A DNA stretch of 64,000 nucleotides from Pseudomonas jessenii (GTDB taxonomy: Bacteria; Pseudomonadota; Gammaproteobacteria; Pseudomonadales; Pseudomonadaceae), in the NCBI RefSeq assembly GCF_002236115.1, contig NZ_NIWT01000002.1, positions 806,001-870,000 on the forward strand. Reading direction: 5' to 3'. Below the pieces are notes generated by a model. The model was not told where the DNA came from, searched no databases, and worked only from the letters and a program-made list of their open reading frames with translations. The translations under genes were made by a program, and so were the position numbers. Below are positions 1-9,205 of the stretch, in pieces. The stretch's first letter is position 1; every line of letters begins with the position of its first letter.

Positions 1-112
1 TGTAGTGTAAAAGATACGGGCTACGCATGAGATGAGCTGGCGCAGGTCTTAAAGGCCTGCCGTTGGAGTTAAATAATAAAAACAGAAATTTTTAATCTCG
101 GGTAAATTTCCA

Positions 113-2002
113 ATGACTGTCCACTTAAGGTTCAGCCACAAAGTTCTGCTCGCCGCATCGCTCGTAGTCATTGCAGCATTCTCATTATTCACACTATACA
201 ACGATTATTTTCAGCGTGACGCTATACATACAAACCTCGAAAGCCACCTTGAGGGGATGAGCAAAATTGCTGCAAGCAATGTTCAGGCTTGGCTGTCTGG
301 ACGTGTTTTGCTAATAGACACCGTCGCTCAGACTGTTGCCAACGACAATACGCCGGACAGTGTGGTGCGCCTGCTGGAACAGAAGACGCTGCTTTCAACA
401 TTTAACTTCACCTATCTTGGGGGTATCGACGGCAGCTTTGCGATGCGACCAAAAGACGAATTGCCCGCCGATTATGACCCGCGTACCCGGCCTTGGTACA
501 AGGATGCTTTGGCAGCTGGTGGTACGACTTTGACTGAGCCGTACCTGGATGCATCCACTGGCCAGTTGATGATGACCATCGCTACTCCGGTTCACCATGG
601 AAACCAACCTCTCGGTGTGGTCGGTGGTGACCTGACTTTGGATACCCTGGCGAAAATTGTCAGTTCGCTCGATCTGGGCGGCATCGGTTATGCCTTCCTG
701 GTCAGTGCCGACGGCAAGATACTTGCTCACCCGGATAAAGACTTGGTGATGAAAAATCTTATCGATATCTATCCGCAAGACACACCCGCTATCAGCACCC
801 ATTTCAGTGAGCCTGAGCAGGCGGGTGTTCCTTATATTCTGATGTTCTCGCCGATCAAGGGGCTGCCCTCGGTCAACTGGTATATCGGTTTGTCCATCGA
901 CAAGAAAAAAGCCTATCAGGCGTTAGGCGATTTCCGCGCTTCAGCTATTTTCGCCACTCTGATTGCCGTGCTAATCACGTTGCTTCTGCTGGGCATACTA
1001 ATCCGCGTACTGATGCAACCTCTGAGGTTAATGGGCAAAGCCATGCGCGATATAGCCCATGGGGAGGGGGACCTGACCCGACGTTTGGCCGTGCATTCTC
1101 AAGATGAGTTTGGAGAATTGGCCTGCGACTTCAACCTTTTCGTGGAGCGAATCCAACATTCAATACGCGAAGTCTCATCAGCGACCGAACAAGTCAACGA
1201 AGTGGCAAAGCGAGTGATGCTTGCCTCCAGCTCATCCATAGCAAACTCCGACCAACAGGCCAATCGCACCAACAGCATTGCAGCAGCGATCAACGAGTTG
1301 GGTGCAGCCGCTCAGGAAATCGCGTGTAATGCCGGTGATGCCTCACTTCAGGCGTCAGATGCACGCCTTCAGGCTGAGGGTGGCCGGCAAGTGGTAGCTC
1401 AGACGATCAACGCCATGAACGAGTTGTCAGGAAAAATTCGTGCATCCTGCAGCAACATAGAGACGCTGAATGGTAAGACGGTGAGCATTGGTCGGATCCT
1501 TGAAGTGATCAAGGGCATTTCCGAACAGACCAACCTACTAGCGCTCAACGCCGCTATCGAGGCTGCGCGCGCGGGCGAGGCAGGTCGCGGTTTCGCTGTG
1601 GTGGCGGATGAAGTACGCAGTCTTGCCTACCGCACTCAGACATCGGCACAAGAAATTCATACGATGATTGAGGAGCTTCAGGTCGGCGCTCGTGAGGCGG
1701 TTTGCACTATGAGCGAAAGCGAGCGCTATAGCCATGAAGGTGTGGTTATCGCCAACCAGGCTGGCGAGCGACTAGGGAGCGTTACTCAGCGTATTGGCGA
1801 AATTGATGGCATAAATCAGTCTGTAGCCACTGCTACTGAAGAGCAGACCGCTGTAATCGACTCGTTGAATATGGACATCACCGAGATCAAATCCCTCAAC
1901 CAAGAAGGCGTGGAGAATCTCCAGGCCACCTTGCTCGCCTGTGATGACCTTGAGCAACAAGCCAGCCGACTCAAACATCTGGTGGATAGCTTCCGTACTT
2001 AA
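113..2002 (+). CDS. Methyl-accepting chemotaxis protein, dCache type, probable amino-acid receptor
   Basis: A 629-residue inner-membrane chemoreceptor that would signal to CheA/CheW. The order is: TM1 at about residues 10-28, a periplasmic double Cache domain to about 275, TM2 at about 276-297, HAMP, then a cytoplasmic coiled coil whose conserved tip ([19 protein letters not shown]) lies near residues 467-485. The sensor carries Y121, R126, W128, Y129, Y144, D146 and D173. From memory these match the amino-acid-binding signature of PctA-type dCache_1 receptors, so L-amino acids are the likely ligands (inference). The ATG at 113 gives a short cytoplasmic N-terminus with TM1 directly after it; its Shine-Dalgarno site (GGGTAA) is weak. 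It stands alone, with no che genes nearby. Confidence 0.93.
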   Translation: MTVHLRFSHKVLLAASLVVIAAFSLFTLYNDYFQRDAIHTNLESHLEGMSKIAASNVQAWLSGRVLLIDTVAQTVANDNTPDSVVRLLEQKTLLSTFNFTYLGGIDGSFAMRPKDELPADYDPRTRPWYKDALAAGGTTLTEPYLDASTGQLMMTIATPVHHGNQPLGVVGGDLTLDTLAKIVSSLDLGGIGYAFLVSADGKILAHPDKDLVMKNLIDIYPQDTPAISTHFSEPEQAGVPYILMFSPIKGLPSVNWYIGLSIDKKKAYQALGDFRASAIFATLIAVLITLLLLGILIRVLMQPLRLMGKAMRDIAHGEGDLTRRLAVHSQDEFGELACDFNLFVERIQHSIREVSSATEQVNEVAKRVMLASSSSIANSDQQANRTNSIAAAINELGAAAQEIACNAGDASLQASDARLQAEGGRQVVAQTINAMNELSGKIRASCSNIETLNGKTVSIGRILEVIKGISEQTNLLALNAAIEAARAGEAGRGFAVVADEVRSLAYRTQTSAQEIHTMIEELQVGAREAVCTMSESERYSHEGVVIANQAGERLGSVTQRIGEIDGINQSVATATEEQTAVIDSLNMDITEIKSLNQEGVENLQATLLACDDLEQQASRLKHLVDSFRT

Positions 2003-2125
2003 GTTGAATACATCGAACGCTGCTGATTATTAATGGTTTTTCCTGCTCAGTGGGAACCCTGAGTTCTTGATACTGAACTAAGTGTTCATGCGCGTGGATT
2101 TCTGCGTAATAGACTTCAGCGTTAA

Positions 2126-2314
2126 CCAAGTGAAATCGAGGACTTGCTACAAGAAACATTCTTGGCCGTGTATAGCAGGCGCGAAACGTACCTCCCAGAT
2201 CAACCAGCGACGGCTCAGGTATTAACCATTGCGCGCTACAAACTCGCTCGAGGTAGGCGCGTCATGATGCGTTTCACGACTCGCGAGACAATACAGCTGC
2301 CTGCCTGTGATTGA
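2126..2314 (+). pseudogene. Remnant of an ECF sigma factor (region 2)
   Basis: This frame has no start codon but reads like sigma-70 region 2 of an ECF factor: [15 protein letters not shown], then [20 protein letters not shown], then a basic tail. The match starts just after a TAA at 2123-2125 and runs to a TGA at 2312-2314. Region 4 and the N-terminus are missing. In intact relatives the same stretch reads roughly DLVQETxxAVxxxRxTYDPxxPxTAWxxxIARYK (from memory). It fills most of the otherwise empty gap between the chemoreceptor and the amidohydrolase and is best read as a dead fragment. Confidence 0.6.
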
Positions 2315-2400
2315 GCAGAGTTTGCAGCACTTAACGTTGATGTGCTTTATATCCTCGCACTTTGCAGGCGAGCCTCCCTTACATGAAAAAGGTGAAGTCC

Positions 2401-3579
2401 ATGACCGTTCGACCCATGTTGCCAGGTATCCGTGCCATTGAAGCTGAAATGATTGAGTTGCGCCGTCAGCTTCATGCTTATCCGGAGCTCAGCCTTAAGG
2501 AGTTCAAAACCTCAGATCTGGTTGCTGCCAAGCTCGAGTCGTGGGGGTTTGAGGTGCATCGTGGCTTTGGGGGGACTGGTGTTGTAGGGCGTTTGCAGCA
2601 AGGTTGTGGAAGTAAGGTCATTGGTATTCGGGCAGATATGGATGCGCTGCCGATTCAGGAGCAGACCGGATTGCCTTATGCGAGCCAGCATCCAGGCGCT
2701 ATGCATGCCTGTGGTCATGACGGCCATACTGCAATGCTGCTGGCTGCCGCGCAGCACCTAGCCAACAGCCGGCAGTTCAACGGTACGCTGGTGGTCATCT
2801 TTCAGCCCGCCGAAGAAAGCGATGGGGGCGCGCAGAAAATGCTGGATGATGGTCTCCTGGAGCGATTTCCCTGTAATGCGTTGTTCGGTATGCACAACAT
2901 GCCTGGGTTGCCAGTAGGGAAGTTGGGTTTTCGGGCCGGACCGTTCATGGCCTCCACCGATACGGTTGAAATTCGAATTGATGGTACGGGCGGGCATGGC
3001 GGAATGCCACATAAAGCCATTGACCCCATACTTACTGGAGGGGCAATTGTCATGGCACTGCAGAGTATTGTGTCGCGCAATACGGATCCTCTGGAGACGG
3101 CGGTGATCACTGTGGGCTCCTTTCATTCTGGTGAGGCGCCCAATGTCATTCCGGGGCATGCACTACTCCAACTATGTGTGCGCGCCTTGAAGCCTAACGT
3201 TCGTGCCGACCTTCTCAAGCGGATTGTCCAGGTTGCCCAAGCTCAGGCGCTTAGCTTCGGTGCCAGTGTCAGTGTGGAGGTTGATAGGGAAGAATCATTG
3301 CCACCCTTGATCAATGATCCTCAGCTTACTGCGTTTGCCCGACAGGTCGCTGTTGATTGGTTGGGTGAAGAGGGGGTGATTCAAGACATGGCACCTATTG
3401 CTGCCAGTGAAGATTTTGCAGTGATGCTCGAGCATTGTCCTGGCAGCTATCTCTTTATCGGTAATGGTGATGGGGAAGGGGGGTGCATGGTGCATAATCC
3501 TGGGTACGACTTCAACGATGACTGCCTGGGGACGGGGGCTAGTTACTGGGTTCGGTTAGTTGAACAGTTTCTGGTTTGA
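2401..3579 (+). CDS. M20 family metallo-amidohydrolase (hippurate hydrolase / N-acyl amino acid amidohydrolase type)
   Basis: A cytoplasmic dinuclear-metal hydrolase that removes acyl groups from N-acyl amino acids or related amides. Family features: HACGHDGHTAML at about residues 102-113 (metal ligands), the PAEES motif with the catalytic Glu pair at about 138-139, and the GHGGMPH dimerisation-domain motif. The length (392 aa) is normal for the family. The open frame reaches back to a TTG at 2362, but the ATG at 2401 has AAGGTGAAG just upstream and fits the family N-terminus better. The exact substrate cannot be read from the sequence. There is no close operon partner. Confidence 0.9.
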   Translation: MTVRPMLPGIRAIEAEMIELRRQLHAYPELSLKEFKTSDLVAAKLESWGFEVHRGFGGTGVVGRLQQGCGSKVIGIRADMDALPIQEQTGLPYASQHPGAMHACGHDGHTAMLLAAAQHLANSRQFNGTLVVIFQPAEESDGGAQKMLDDGLLERFPCNALFGMHNMPGLPVGKLGFRAGPFMASTDTVEIRIDGTGGHGGMPHKAIDPILTGGAIVMALQSIVSRNTDPLETAVITVGSFHSGEAPNVIPGHALLQLCVRALKPNVRADLLKRIVQVAQAQALSFGASVSVEVDREESLPPLINDPQLTAFARQVAVDWLGEEGVIQDMAPIAASEDFAVMLEHCPGSYLFIGNGDGEGGCMVHNPGYDFNDDCLGTGASYWVRLVEQFLV

Positions 3580-3603
3580 GTTGGTTGAGATCAGGTGCAG
3601 TAC

Positions 3604-3717
3604 TTACCCGATCCAGTAGCATTTGTAAGTGAGAGACAGGAGCAGCAGCACAGTCACCAGCGCAATGATTGCGGCACTGGTGAAAACCAGGGATTGCCTC
3701 CCCGGCAAGCCCCCCAT
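3604..3717 (-). CDS. Possible 37-residue single-pass membrane peptide
   Basis: A short frame starts at 3717 and stops at 3604. It has a basic N-terminal stretch (GGLPGRQS), a hydrophobic run of about 18 residues (AAIIALVTVLLLLSL) and a short tail, as in single-pass small membrane proteins. No clear Shine-Dalgarno site is visible, and the frame stays open upstream, so it may instead be the tail of a lost transporter. It lies downstream of the LysR gene on the same strand. Function unknown. Confidence 0.22.
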   Translation of the reverse strand: MGGLPGRQSLVFTSAAIIALVTVLLLLSLTYKCYWIG

Positions 3718-3805
3718 GAATAAAGAAAGTAACTGTCCGGAAAAATCGCAATTGAACGGTACGCAAGGTTACGTTCCATCTGAAGTACGTCACTCCGCTC
3801 AACGG

Positions 3806-4699
3806 TCATGTGGTTGTCGGTCCAGGCCAGGAACGTTGAAGTGCTTCATTCAAAAAGCGGGTGAAGGCTTGCACCCGAGCAGTATGTCTCAGGTCCTGAT
3901 GGGTGAGGACCCAAAGTCCCGTTTTGAGGGCGTTGAGTCCTACGAACGGGACCCGCTCTAGCCCAGGGGTTGAATCTCCCAAATAGCAGGGAAGTGCGGC
4001 TATTCCCAAGCCCCCCAGCGCTGCTTGCCTAAGGGTGACCAAAGAGTCGGCCTTGAAAACAATGGACGTTGCAGGAACGCTGGCACGCAGCCATTTTGCA
4101 ATATCCATTTGACCAAGTGCGAGATCCGGGGCAAGCCATCGATTGAAGTGCGCTGGATCAAGGCTCCCATGACGCTCAGAAAATCCCCTGGCAGCGTAAA
4201 CGGCAAACCCGACATCGGCGATACGCCTACCGATCAATGCGTCGGGAGGACTGTCACTGGTTCGTATTGCTACATCTGCATGCCGTTGGGCCAGATCGCT
4301 GATGAAATTGCCGGTGGTCACTTCAAGTGATATCTCGGGATGGAGTTCACTGAACCCTCCAAGTGCCTTCGGTAAAATGGATGCCATTAAAGTATCGCAG
4401 GTGGTAATGCGGAGTATGCCCTCTAATCGCAGATCCTTGCCTTCGAGTTTGCGGGACAGTTCGCTGACGGCGATATTCATGATTTGTGCTGTCTGCAGTA
4501 ATTCTTCTCCGGCGTCAGTCATTGTGTAGCCGGTCGAGAGGCGATCAAATAGTCGAAATGCATGAAGTTTTTCGAACGCATTGATACGCCGCAGCACGGT
4601 GGTGTGATTAAGATGAAGTGCGCGTCCGGCAGCGGCAAAAGATTTGTGTTCGGCAACGGCAAGTATCAGGCGTAGATCGTCCCAGTCCCAAGTGTGCAT
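3806..4699 (-). CDS. LysR family transcriptional regulator
   Basis: A 297-residue LysR-type regulator. The N-terminal winged HTH (about residues 4-62; WDDLRLILAVAEHKSFAAAG, then HTTVLRRINAFE) is followed by a substrate-binding effector domain. It is transcribed away from the DoxX gene at 4810, the usual layout for a LysR gene and its target. Its start codon lies inside a perfect 12-bp palindrome (4695-4706), a candidate autoregulatory site. It belongs to the same sub-group as the LysR at 39836 (both begin with WDDLRL-LLAV-like sequences). Effector unknown. Confidence 0.9.
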   Translation of the reverse strand: MHTWDWDDLRLILAVAEHKSFAAAGRALHLNHTTVLRRINAFEKLHAFRLFDRLSTGYTMTDAGEELLQTAQIMNIAVSELSRKLEGKDLRLEGILRITTCDTLMASILPKALGGFSELHPEISLEVTTGNFISDLAQRHADVAIRTSDSPPDALIGRRIADVGFAVYAARGFSERHGSLDPAHFNRWLAPDLALGQMDIAKWLRASVPATSIVFKADSLVTLRQAALGGLGIAALPCYLGDSTPGLERVPFVGLNALKTGLWVLTHQDLRHTARVQAFTRFLNEALQRSWPGPTTT

Positions 4700-4706
4700 A
4701 TATGCA
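4695..4706. promoter_or_regulatory. Perfect palindrome TGCATATATGCA, candidate LysR operator
   Basis: The 12-bp palindrome spans the start codon of the minus-strand LysR gene, within the 110-bp divergent region shared with the DoxX gene. A related inverted repeat with TGCATA and TATGCA arms lies in the divergent region of the related LysR at 39836. Binding is inferred from position and similarity only. Confidence 0.4.
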
Positions 4707-4809
4707 GTCCGTAATAGCTAAATTGCAGATTGTAGGGTTGCTGATTACTCGCAACAATATATTCGGAAGGCAGCGCAACGTGCTCTGTCAGTGTTATTTT
4801 GGAAGTTGT

Positions 4810-5232
4810 ATGGACGATTTTAAAGGTATCTCCTATGGTGTTTTATTGCTTCGGCTGACAGCTGGTATTGCGTTGCTGGCGCACTCTCTATATTTAAAGG
4901 TTTTCGTTTTTACAATGTCAGGTACTTCAAGTTTTTTTGAGTCGATTGGCTTGCCGGGTGTGTTGGCGTGGCTGGTTCTCGGAGTTGAGGTCACCACGGG
5001 TGCAATGCTGGTGCTGGGCTTTAAAACTCGCTATGCGGCCTTGGCGGCCATTCCTGTTTTATTGGGTGCCACCTGGGCGCACTCGGGTAATGGCTGGTTG
5101 TTCAGCAGTACCGGCGGGGGCTGGGAGTACCCGGCATTCTGGACGGTGGTGCTGATTGCTATCGCGCTGTGTGGCGATGGTGCTTATGCCCTAACGCCGC
5201 AGCGTGCATCGGATAAAAATGCCGCCAGCTGA
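4810..5232 (+). CDS. DoxX family membrane protein
   Basis: A 140-residue inner-membrane protein with four hydrophobic segments and the DoxX pattern: an N-terminal GVLLLRLTAGIALLAHSLYL helix, then a FFESIGLPG loop, then helices containing EVTTGAMLVLGFKTRYAALA. DoxX proteins are linked to redox or detoxification functions, but their biochemistry is poorly defined. The open frame extends to 4618 but overlaps the divergent LysR gene; the ATG at 4810 has GGAAG eight bases upstream and is the sensible start. The divergent LysR is the probable regulator. Confidence 0.85.
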   Translation: MDDFKGISYGVLLLRLTAGIALLAHSLYLKVFVFTMSGTSSFFESIGLPGVLAWLVLGVEVTTGAMLVLGFKTRYAALAAIPVLLGATWAHSGNGWLFSSTGGGWEYPAFWTVVLIAIALCGDGAYALTPQRASDKNAAS

Positions 5233-5346
5233 AAGACGGAACAGACGTCCTGAAAAAACCATGACCGCTGCCCAGGCCGAAGCTCCGTTGCCAACTGAAC
5301 TCTGGTGCGGTTTTTGGCCAACTGGCGGATCAGTGCAACTGCGCAA

Positions 5347-5377
5347 TGAAAAGCCACCCTGATGAGGTGGCTTTTCA
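5347..5377. terminator. Bidirectional rho-independent terminator
   Basis: Perfect 12-bp arms (TGAAAAGCCACC at 5347-5358 and GGTGGCTTTTCA at 5366-5377) enclose a 7-base loop. A-rich and T-rich flanks let it act on both strands. It lies between the convergent DoxX and racemase genes. Confidence 0.85.
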
Positions 5378-5400
5378 TCACATGCTACGGGCCTCTTGCT

Positions 5401-6630
5401 TTAGTCGACCAGTATTCGAATGTTTGAGGTGCCCCACATGGTGTAAACATCGGCGAGCAATGCACCGTTATTGATGTCTTCCAATTCAGCTTGTGTAATC
5501 TCGGCATCGCCTTGTTTGCCATAGAGCGTTACGGTATCGCCGGGCTTGACGTTTTTTATGTCGGTCACATCTACCATAACTGTGTTCATCGAGATTTTTC
5601 CGACCGTGGGCACTTTCACGCCATTGATAACGACAAAAGACTTGTTGGTAAACACTCGGCGGTAGCCATCTGAGTAACCTACTGGGATGTTGGCGAGCCT
5701 GGAGTCTCGAGTCAGTGTGAGGGTGCGGTCATAACCCACTGTGTTTCCGGCAGGATAGGTGTTGACCGCAGCAACCTTGCTTTTAAGTGACATGACGCGT
5801 TTCAGCTCGGCGCGGCCGATCAAATCGCCGTAAAGTGCTCCGCCCACGCGCACCATGTCCAAGTGGGTTGCCGGGACGTCAAGCGTTGCGAACGAGTTGG
5901 CACAATGAACGGTAATTTCGTCACGGTTCAAGTGTGCTGTCTTGATGATCCAGTCCTGCTCCGACATGAACTTGTCATAGGCCTCCATGACGAAGGCCTT
6001 ATCCTCGACGGCGAAGTGCGTCATGATCCCGGTGACCTTCAGTCCCTTCATTGAGGTGATTTCCAGCACGTCTTTTTTGCCCTGCTCGGTGGCAAGCTCC
6101 AAGCCATTCCTACTCATGGCGCCCGCATTGGTAACGAGATGAATTTTGATGGGCTTGCCATTGTGTTCTGCCAGCGTGCTGATGGCTCGGGCTACCTGTG
6201 CATTGCCGATAAGCTCTTCAATGTCATAAGGCAATGCGCTGACGATTTCTCCCTCCGTGGCTTGCCGAACGCGAATTATTTTTCCTGTGTAGCCCTCTTT
6301 TCTGGCAATTCGCGCTTCTTCATTACTCGCAATGCCGATGCAATTAATGCCCGCTTCTATGATCGTCGGAATCAATAATGCGATACCGTGGCCATAAGCA
6401 TCTGCTTTCATCACAGCGCACAAGCTACTGCCTTTCGATAATCTGCTTTTTACGAGTTCGATATTTTGCTTGAAAGCAGATTTACTGATCTCTAACCAGG
6501 CGTTTGTTTGGGATATTGTTGCATTTACGTCCTGCTTGAAGTTGTACTCCTGTAGCAGCGGTGCAGCGACAGCCTGAGTGCCAAGTGCAATGAGACCTAC
6601 TGCGGCAAAGTGAGAAAATGTTGTTTTCAT
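5401..6630 (-). CDS. Periplasmic broad-specificity amino acid racemase (alanine racemase fold)
   Basis: A PLP-dependent racemase of 409 aa with an N-terminal signal peptide (MKTTFSHFAAVGLIALGTQ, cleavage near AVAA). The PLP lysine is K75 in KADAYGHG, and the second catalytic base is near Y300 in VGYDRTLTL. Ordinary cytosolic Alr proteins are shorter and have no signal peptide. The signal peptide, K75 and the pattern DSRLANI-VGYSDGYRRVFTNK match the Pseudomonas/Vibrio broad-specificity racemases (Bsr/BAR type), which convert Lys, Arg, Met and other residues to D-forms. The start is set at 6630, where AAGGATG stands upstream; a longer frame to 6684 would hide the signal peptide. No operon partner. 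Confidence 0.9.
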   Translation of the reverse strand: MKTTFSHFAAVGLIALGTQAVAAPLLQEYNFKQDVNATISQTNAWLEISKSAFKQNIELVKSRLSKGSSLCAVMKADAYGHGIALLIPTIIEAGINCIGIASNEEARIARKEGYTGKIIRVRQATEGEIVSALPYDIEELIGNAQVARAISTLAEHNGKPIKIHLVTNAGAMSRNGLELATEQGKKDVLEITSMKGLKVTGIMTHFAVEDKAFVMEAYDKFMSEQDWIIKTAHLNRDEITVHCANSFATLDVPATHLDMVRVGGALYGDLIGRAELKRVMSLKSKVAAVNTYPAGNTVGYDRTLTLTRDSRLANIPVGYSDGYRRVFTNKSFVVINGVKVPTVGKISMNTVMVDVTDIKNVKPGDTVTLYGKQGDAEITQAELEDINNGALLADVYTMWGTSNIRILVD

Positions 6631-6779
6631 TATTTCATCCTTTGAGTACTTTTTTGCAGGGGGAGTTGGTTTCGTGTTATTCACTCAATGCTACACCTTC
6701 AATGCATAGGTGCCAGTTGGCAAATGGCTTGCTGCATTGAGCGTTTTGCTTGTTGTAGCAAGCTAACTGCTCGTGCGGG

Positions 6780-7165
6780 TTATTCTGAAGTTAGTGTTTT
6801 TGCTGTTTCTTCCAGGTGGGCGGGGCGGTGTGGGAGCAGTTCGTGAGAGGGGAGGTAACTGATGAAGCACCTACTGTGGGTTGTTTGTTGCCGCTGGCTG
6901 GCTACTTCATGCCAGCTTTTCTGCGTCAGATCGAAGACTTGTCGTACGGCCTCGCTGCCCAATCGCTGACGGGCCTGGACTACGGCGCTGGGCACGACCA
7001 GCGGACGTTGCCCGGGCAGCATGATGTTCATGCGACTGACCACATTCCACGCCGACATGCGCCGGAAAAACGCCATGGAGATGACGCACCAAAGCATCAT
7101 TTCCAAGGGTGTTGACGCCGATGCCGAATTGACCCACGTGCCGACGCAAGACTGACCTACCTCTA
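6780..7165 (-). pseudogene. IS4-family transposase N-terminal remnant
   Basis: The minus strand reads through an IS4 transposase N-terminal domain without a proper start: TWVNSASASTPLEMMLWCV, ISMAFFRRMSAWNVVSRMNI, MLPGQRPLVVPSAVVQARQR, then LGSEAVRQVF. After QKSWHEVASQ the similarity fades, and the DDE catalytic core is absent. It sits directly downstream of the left integrase, so it is probably scar material from an insertion at the end of the older island. No terminal inverted repeats were found. Confidence 0.7.
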
Positions 7166-7237
7166 AAACGGAAAAAATCCTGCACAGGCAATAGTTCGCG
7201 TGGAATAGACTGGGTCAGTGACATCTCGGCAATGGGG

Positions 7238-8707
7238 TTAATTCGGCGTCGGCGCCAACAGCGGTAGGGATCCTGTTGCGGCGTACGCTGGAAAAGACAG
7301 CATCGACTCGGAAGGTGGGTGCTTATAGGTTGAGGACAGCACGGCACTGAGTCGATCGCCCAACAGGTTCCAGGCACACTTCTTCTCTTCGGCATAATCG
7401 TGGTGCAGGTAGTGGCGCCTCACCCGGGAGCCGGCCAGCACATGGTTTTGGCAGCGATCGATGACGTCCAGGTTGACCCCCAAAGCCTGCATCATGGTCG
7501 CGCCCGTGCGGCGCAGGTCATGCGGCGTCCAGTCGCCGTTTTGGCCGTCGGCAAGGACCAGCGTATCGTCATGGCACCGTCTGGAGAGGGCCTTGCGGTT
7601 TTTGAACCGGGCCTGGCGATCGCCGACCTGTTTGCTCACCACTTTCACATCCACATGCCCATCATCCAGCTTGTTCGGAAAGCACCATTGCGAGTCGCCC
7701 GTCAGGATTTTGAGTTCCTGAAAGAAATGCAGGGCGAAGGGGGAGAGGAAGACATGGTGGTCTTGTTTTTTGCCACGGGTGCCTTTGACATTTTCGCTGG
7801 GGAGGAACCAGGTCTGCTGGTCTAGATCGACATTTTTCCATTCGGCCTGCAGCAACTCGCCAATCCGGCATAGCGTGCCCAGGCTGATCCAGAGCGCAAG
7901 CTGTGTTTCCTTCTTTAGCGGTCGAATGCCGTCGTATTTTTGGCCCGCGGGGAGGGCGTCGTAATCGGCAGTCATTTGCTGGAAGCGGGTGTGCAGTTCC
8001 AACAGCTCAGCCGGGGAAAGGATCCGGCTTCTTTCCGCTTCGTAGTCGGCAGGGATCAGGGGGGAGATGTCGACCAGCTCAGTCGGATCACCCTCAACCA
8101 GTAACGCCCGCCAAGGTTGGCGCTTTCTAGCCCAGCTGAACATCTGGGTGAGGTCGGCGAAGAAGCTGATGGCTTGACGGTGAGCGCCGCGGTTGACCAC
8201 GGTGCGGATCAGCGCCCGAACATCGTGTTCGGAAACATTGTTCACCGCGGTCCTGCCAAGTGCCGGGAATAGGTCCTTGTTAAAACGGCGCTGCAACTCG
8301 GCATTGCCGTCTTTGCGCGCGACGCCATCCAACAGCCAGGCGCTGGCCAGATCCTGGACGGTCAGCGTTTGCACCTTCGTCGTTATTGCATGTTCGGCCT
8401 CTACGTTAGCTGCGGCGTATGCCTGTGCCTTGGCGGTTTTCTTCTGCTCGTTGGGATTGATCTGCTCATCGATGAGCGCCCTAGCCTGGTTGCGGGCCTT
8501 GCGGATGTCCGTCAGGGATTTGCGTGGCCAGGACCCGCAGGCGTATTCTTTGTTCTGGTCGCCCCACCGATAGCGATAGAAAAAGCTGACCGACACGCCG
8601 TCCTTACGCAGGGAAATTCGACCCGCGAGATTGCCATCCTCCCGGAGGATCCGGCCGGCATCATTGGCGGTCAGCGACTCGAGTTCTTTGATGGTGATTT
8701 TAGCCAT
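7238..8707 (-). CDS. Tyrosine site-specific integrase, left copy
   Basis: A 489-residue phage/island integrase. The N-terminal arm-binding part (MAKITIKELESLTANDAGR start) leads to a core with RIGELLQAEW (catalytic Arg), HDLRRTGATMM (His-x-x-Arg) and a C-terminal VRRHYLHHDY with the nucleophilic Tyr. It starts 160 bp from the tRNA-Pro fragment at 8867 and is read away from it. A longer frame to 8737 exists, but MAKITIKEL at 8707 has a GGGGGAG Shine-Dalgarno site and is the start shared with the copy at 57626. The two integrases are nearly identical in the N-terminal and central regions and diverge at the extreme C-terminus. Confidence 0.95.
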   Translation of the reverse strand: MAKITIKELESLTANDAGRILREDGNLAGRISLRKDGVSVSFFYRYRWGDQNKEYACGSWPRKSLTDIRKARNQARALIDEQINPNEQKKTAKAQAYAAANVEAEHAITTKVQTLTVQDLASAWLLDGVARKDGNAELQRRFNKDLFPALGRTAVNNVSEHDVRALIRTVVNRGAHRQAISFFADLTQMFSWARKRQPWRALLVEGDPTELVDISPLIPADYEAERSRILSPAELLELHTRFQQMTADYDALPAGQKYDGIRPLKKETQLALWISLGTLCRIGELLQAEWKNVDLDQQTWFLPSENVKGTRGKKQDHHVFLSPFALHFFQELKILTGDSQWCFPNKLDDGHVDVKVVSKQVGDRQARFKNRKALSRRCHDDTLVLADGQNGDWTPHDLRRTGATMMQALGVNLDVIDRCQNHVLAGSRVRRHYLHHDYAEEKKCAWNLLGDRLSAVLSSTYKHPPSESMLSFPAYAATGSLPLLAPTPN

Positions 8708-8866
8708 GAAATGGACTCCCCCTACTTTTACCCCCACAAAAACGTCGGCTCTTGATGGACGTTACTGGACTCTCGTAGAGCAGAACACCGCTGGAGCTCA
8801 AGTAAATACTAGCTTAGAAAAATCCAGAGTGAAATTTCGGAGTCTTTCAAGAAGTATGAAAAAGGA

Positions 8867-8912
8867 GATGGGGTGCTAGGGGTCGAGTGTTCGAATCACT
8901 CCGTCCCGACCA
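8867..8912 (+). other. att site: 3' end of tRNA-Pro(GGG), left copy
   Basis: Forty-six bases match the anticodon-loop-to-CCA part of a tRNA: a T arm with GAGTG (8885-8889), TTCGAAT loop and CACTC (8897-8901), acceptor strand CGTCCCG, discriminator A, then CCA at 8910-8912. The preceding GGGG-TGC fits a proline GGG anticodon loop. No 5' half is present, so it is not a functional tRNA but the duplicated att core left by integration. An identical 46-base copy lies at 57786. Confidence 0.85.
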
Positions 8913-8921
8913 TATAATTCA

Positions 8922-8957
8922 AGGGGTTGCGAGATTTTATCTCGCGACCCCTTTTTA
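8922..8957 (+). terminator. Rho-independent terminator following the left tRNA-Pro fragment
   Basis: Thirteen-base arms (AGGGGTTGCGAGA at 8922-8934 and TCTCGCGACCCCT at 8940-8952, one T-G wobble) are followed by TTTTTATTT. It resembles a native tRNA terminator carried along with the att segment. The second copy at 57841 keeps the stem through a compensatory base-pair change. Confidence 0.85.
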
Positions 8958-9205
8958 TTTTATTGCGTTTTTACCCCTACAAAACGACTGGCTCTGGGTG
9001 GAATCTTCAGCAGATATCAAGGCCGGAATGTGTCCTGGGGGAGGGCTATGGTCCCTGCTTTATGAGTGAATTGACGACTGTTTTTGGGATAATCCCTGTC
9101 GCATGTTAACGGTGCTATTGGCCGGTTTCTGCCTTACGTTACCGGCCGAAATTAGTTCGGTTCCCGCCGTGGATTGACGCGTGGCAAGCGTCGGCGATTG
9201 AGGAA

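Noticed and set aside
8867..8912. Functional tRNA-Pro gene
   Set aside because: Only the 3' part is present; no 5' acceptor strand (CGGGACG) or D arm precedes it. The same holds at 57786.
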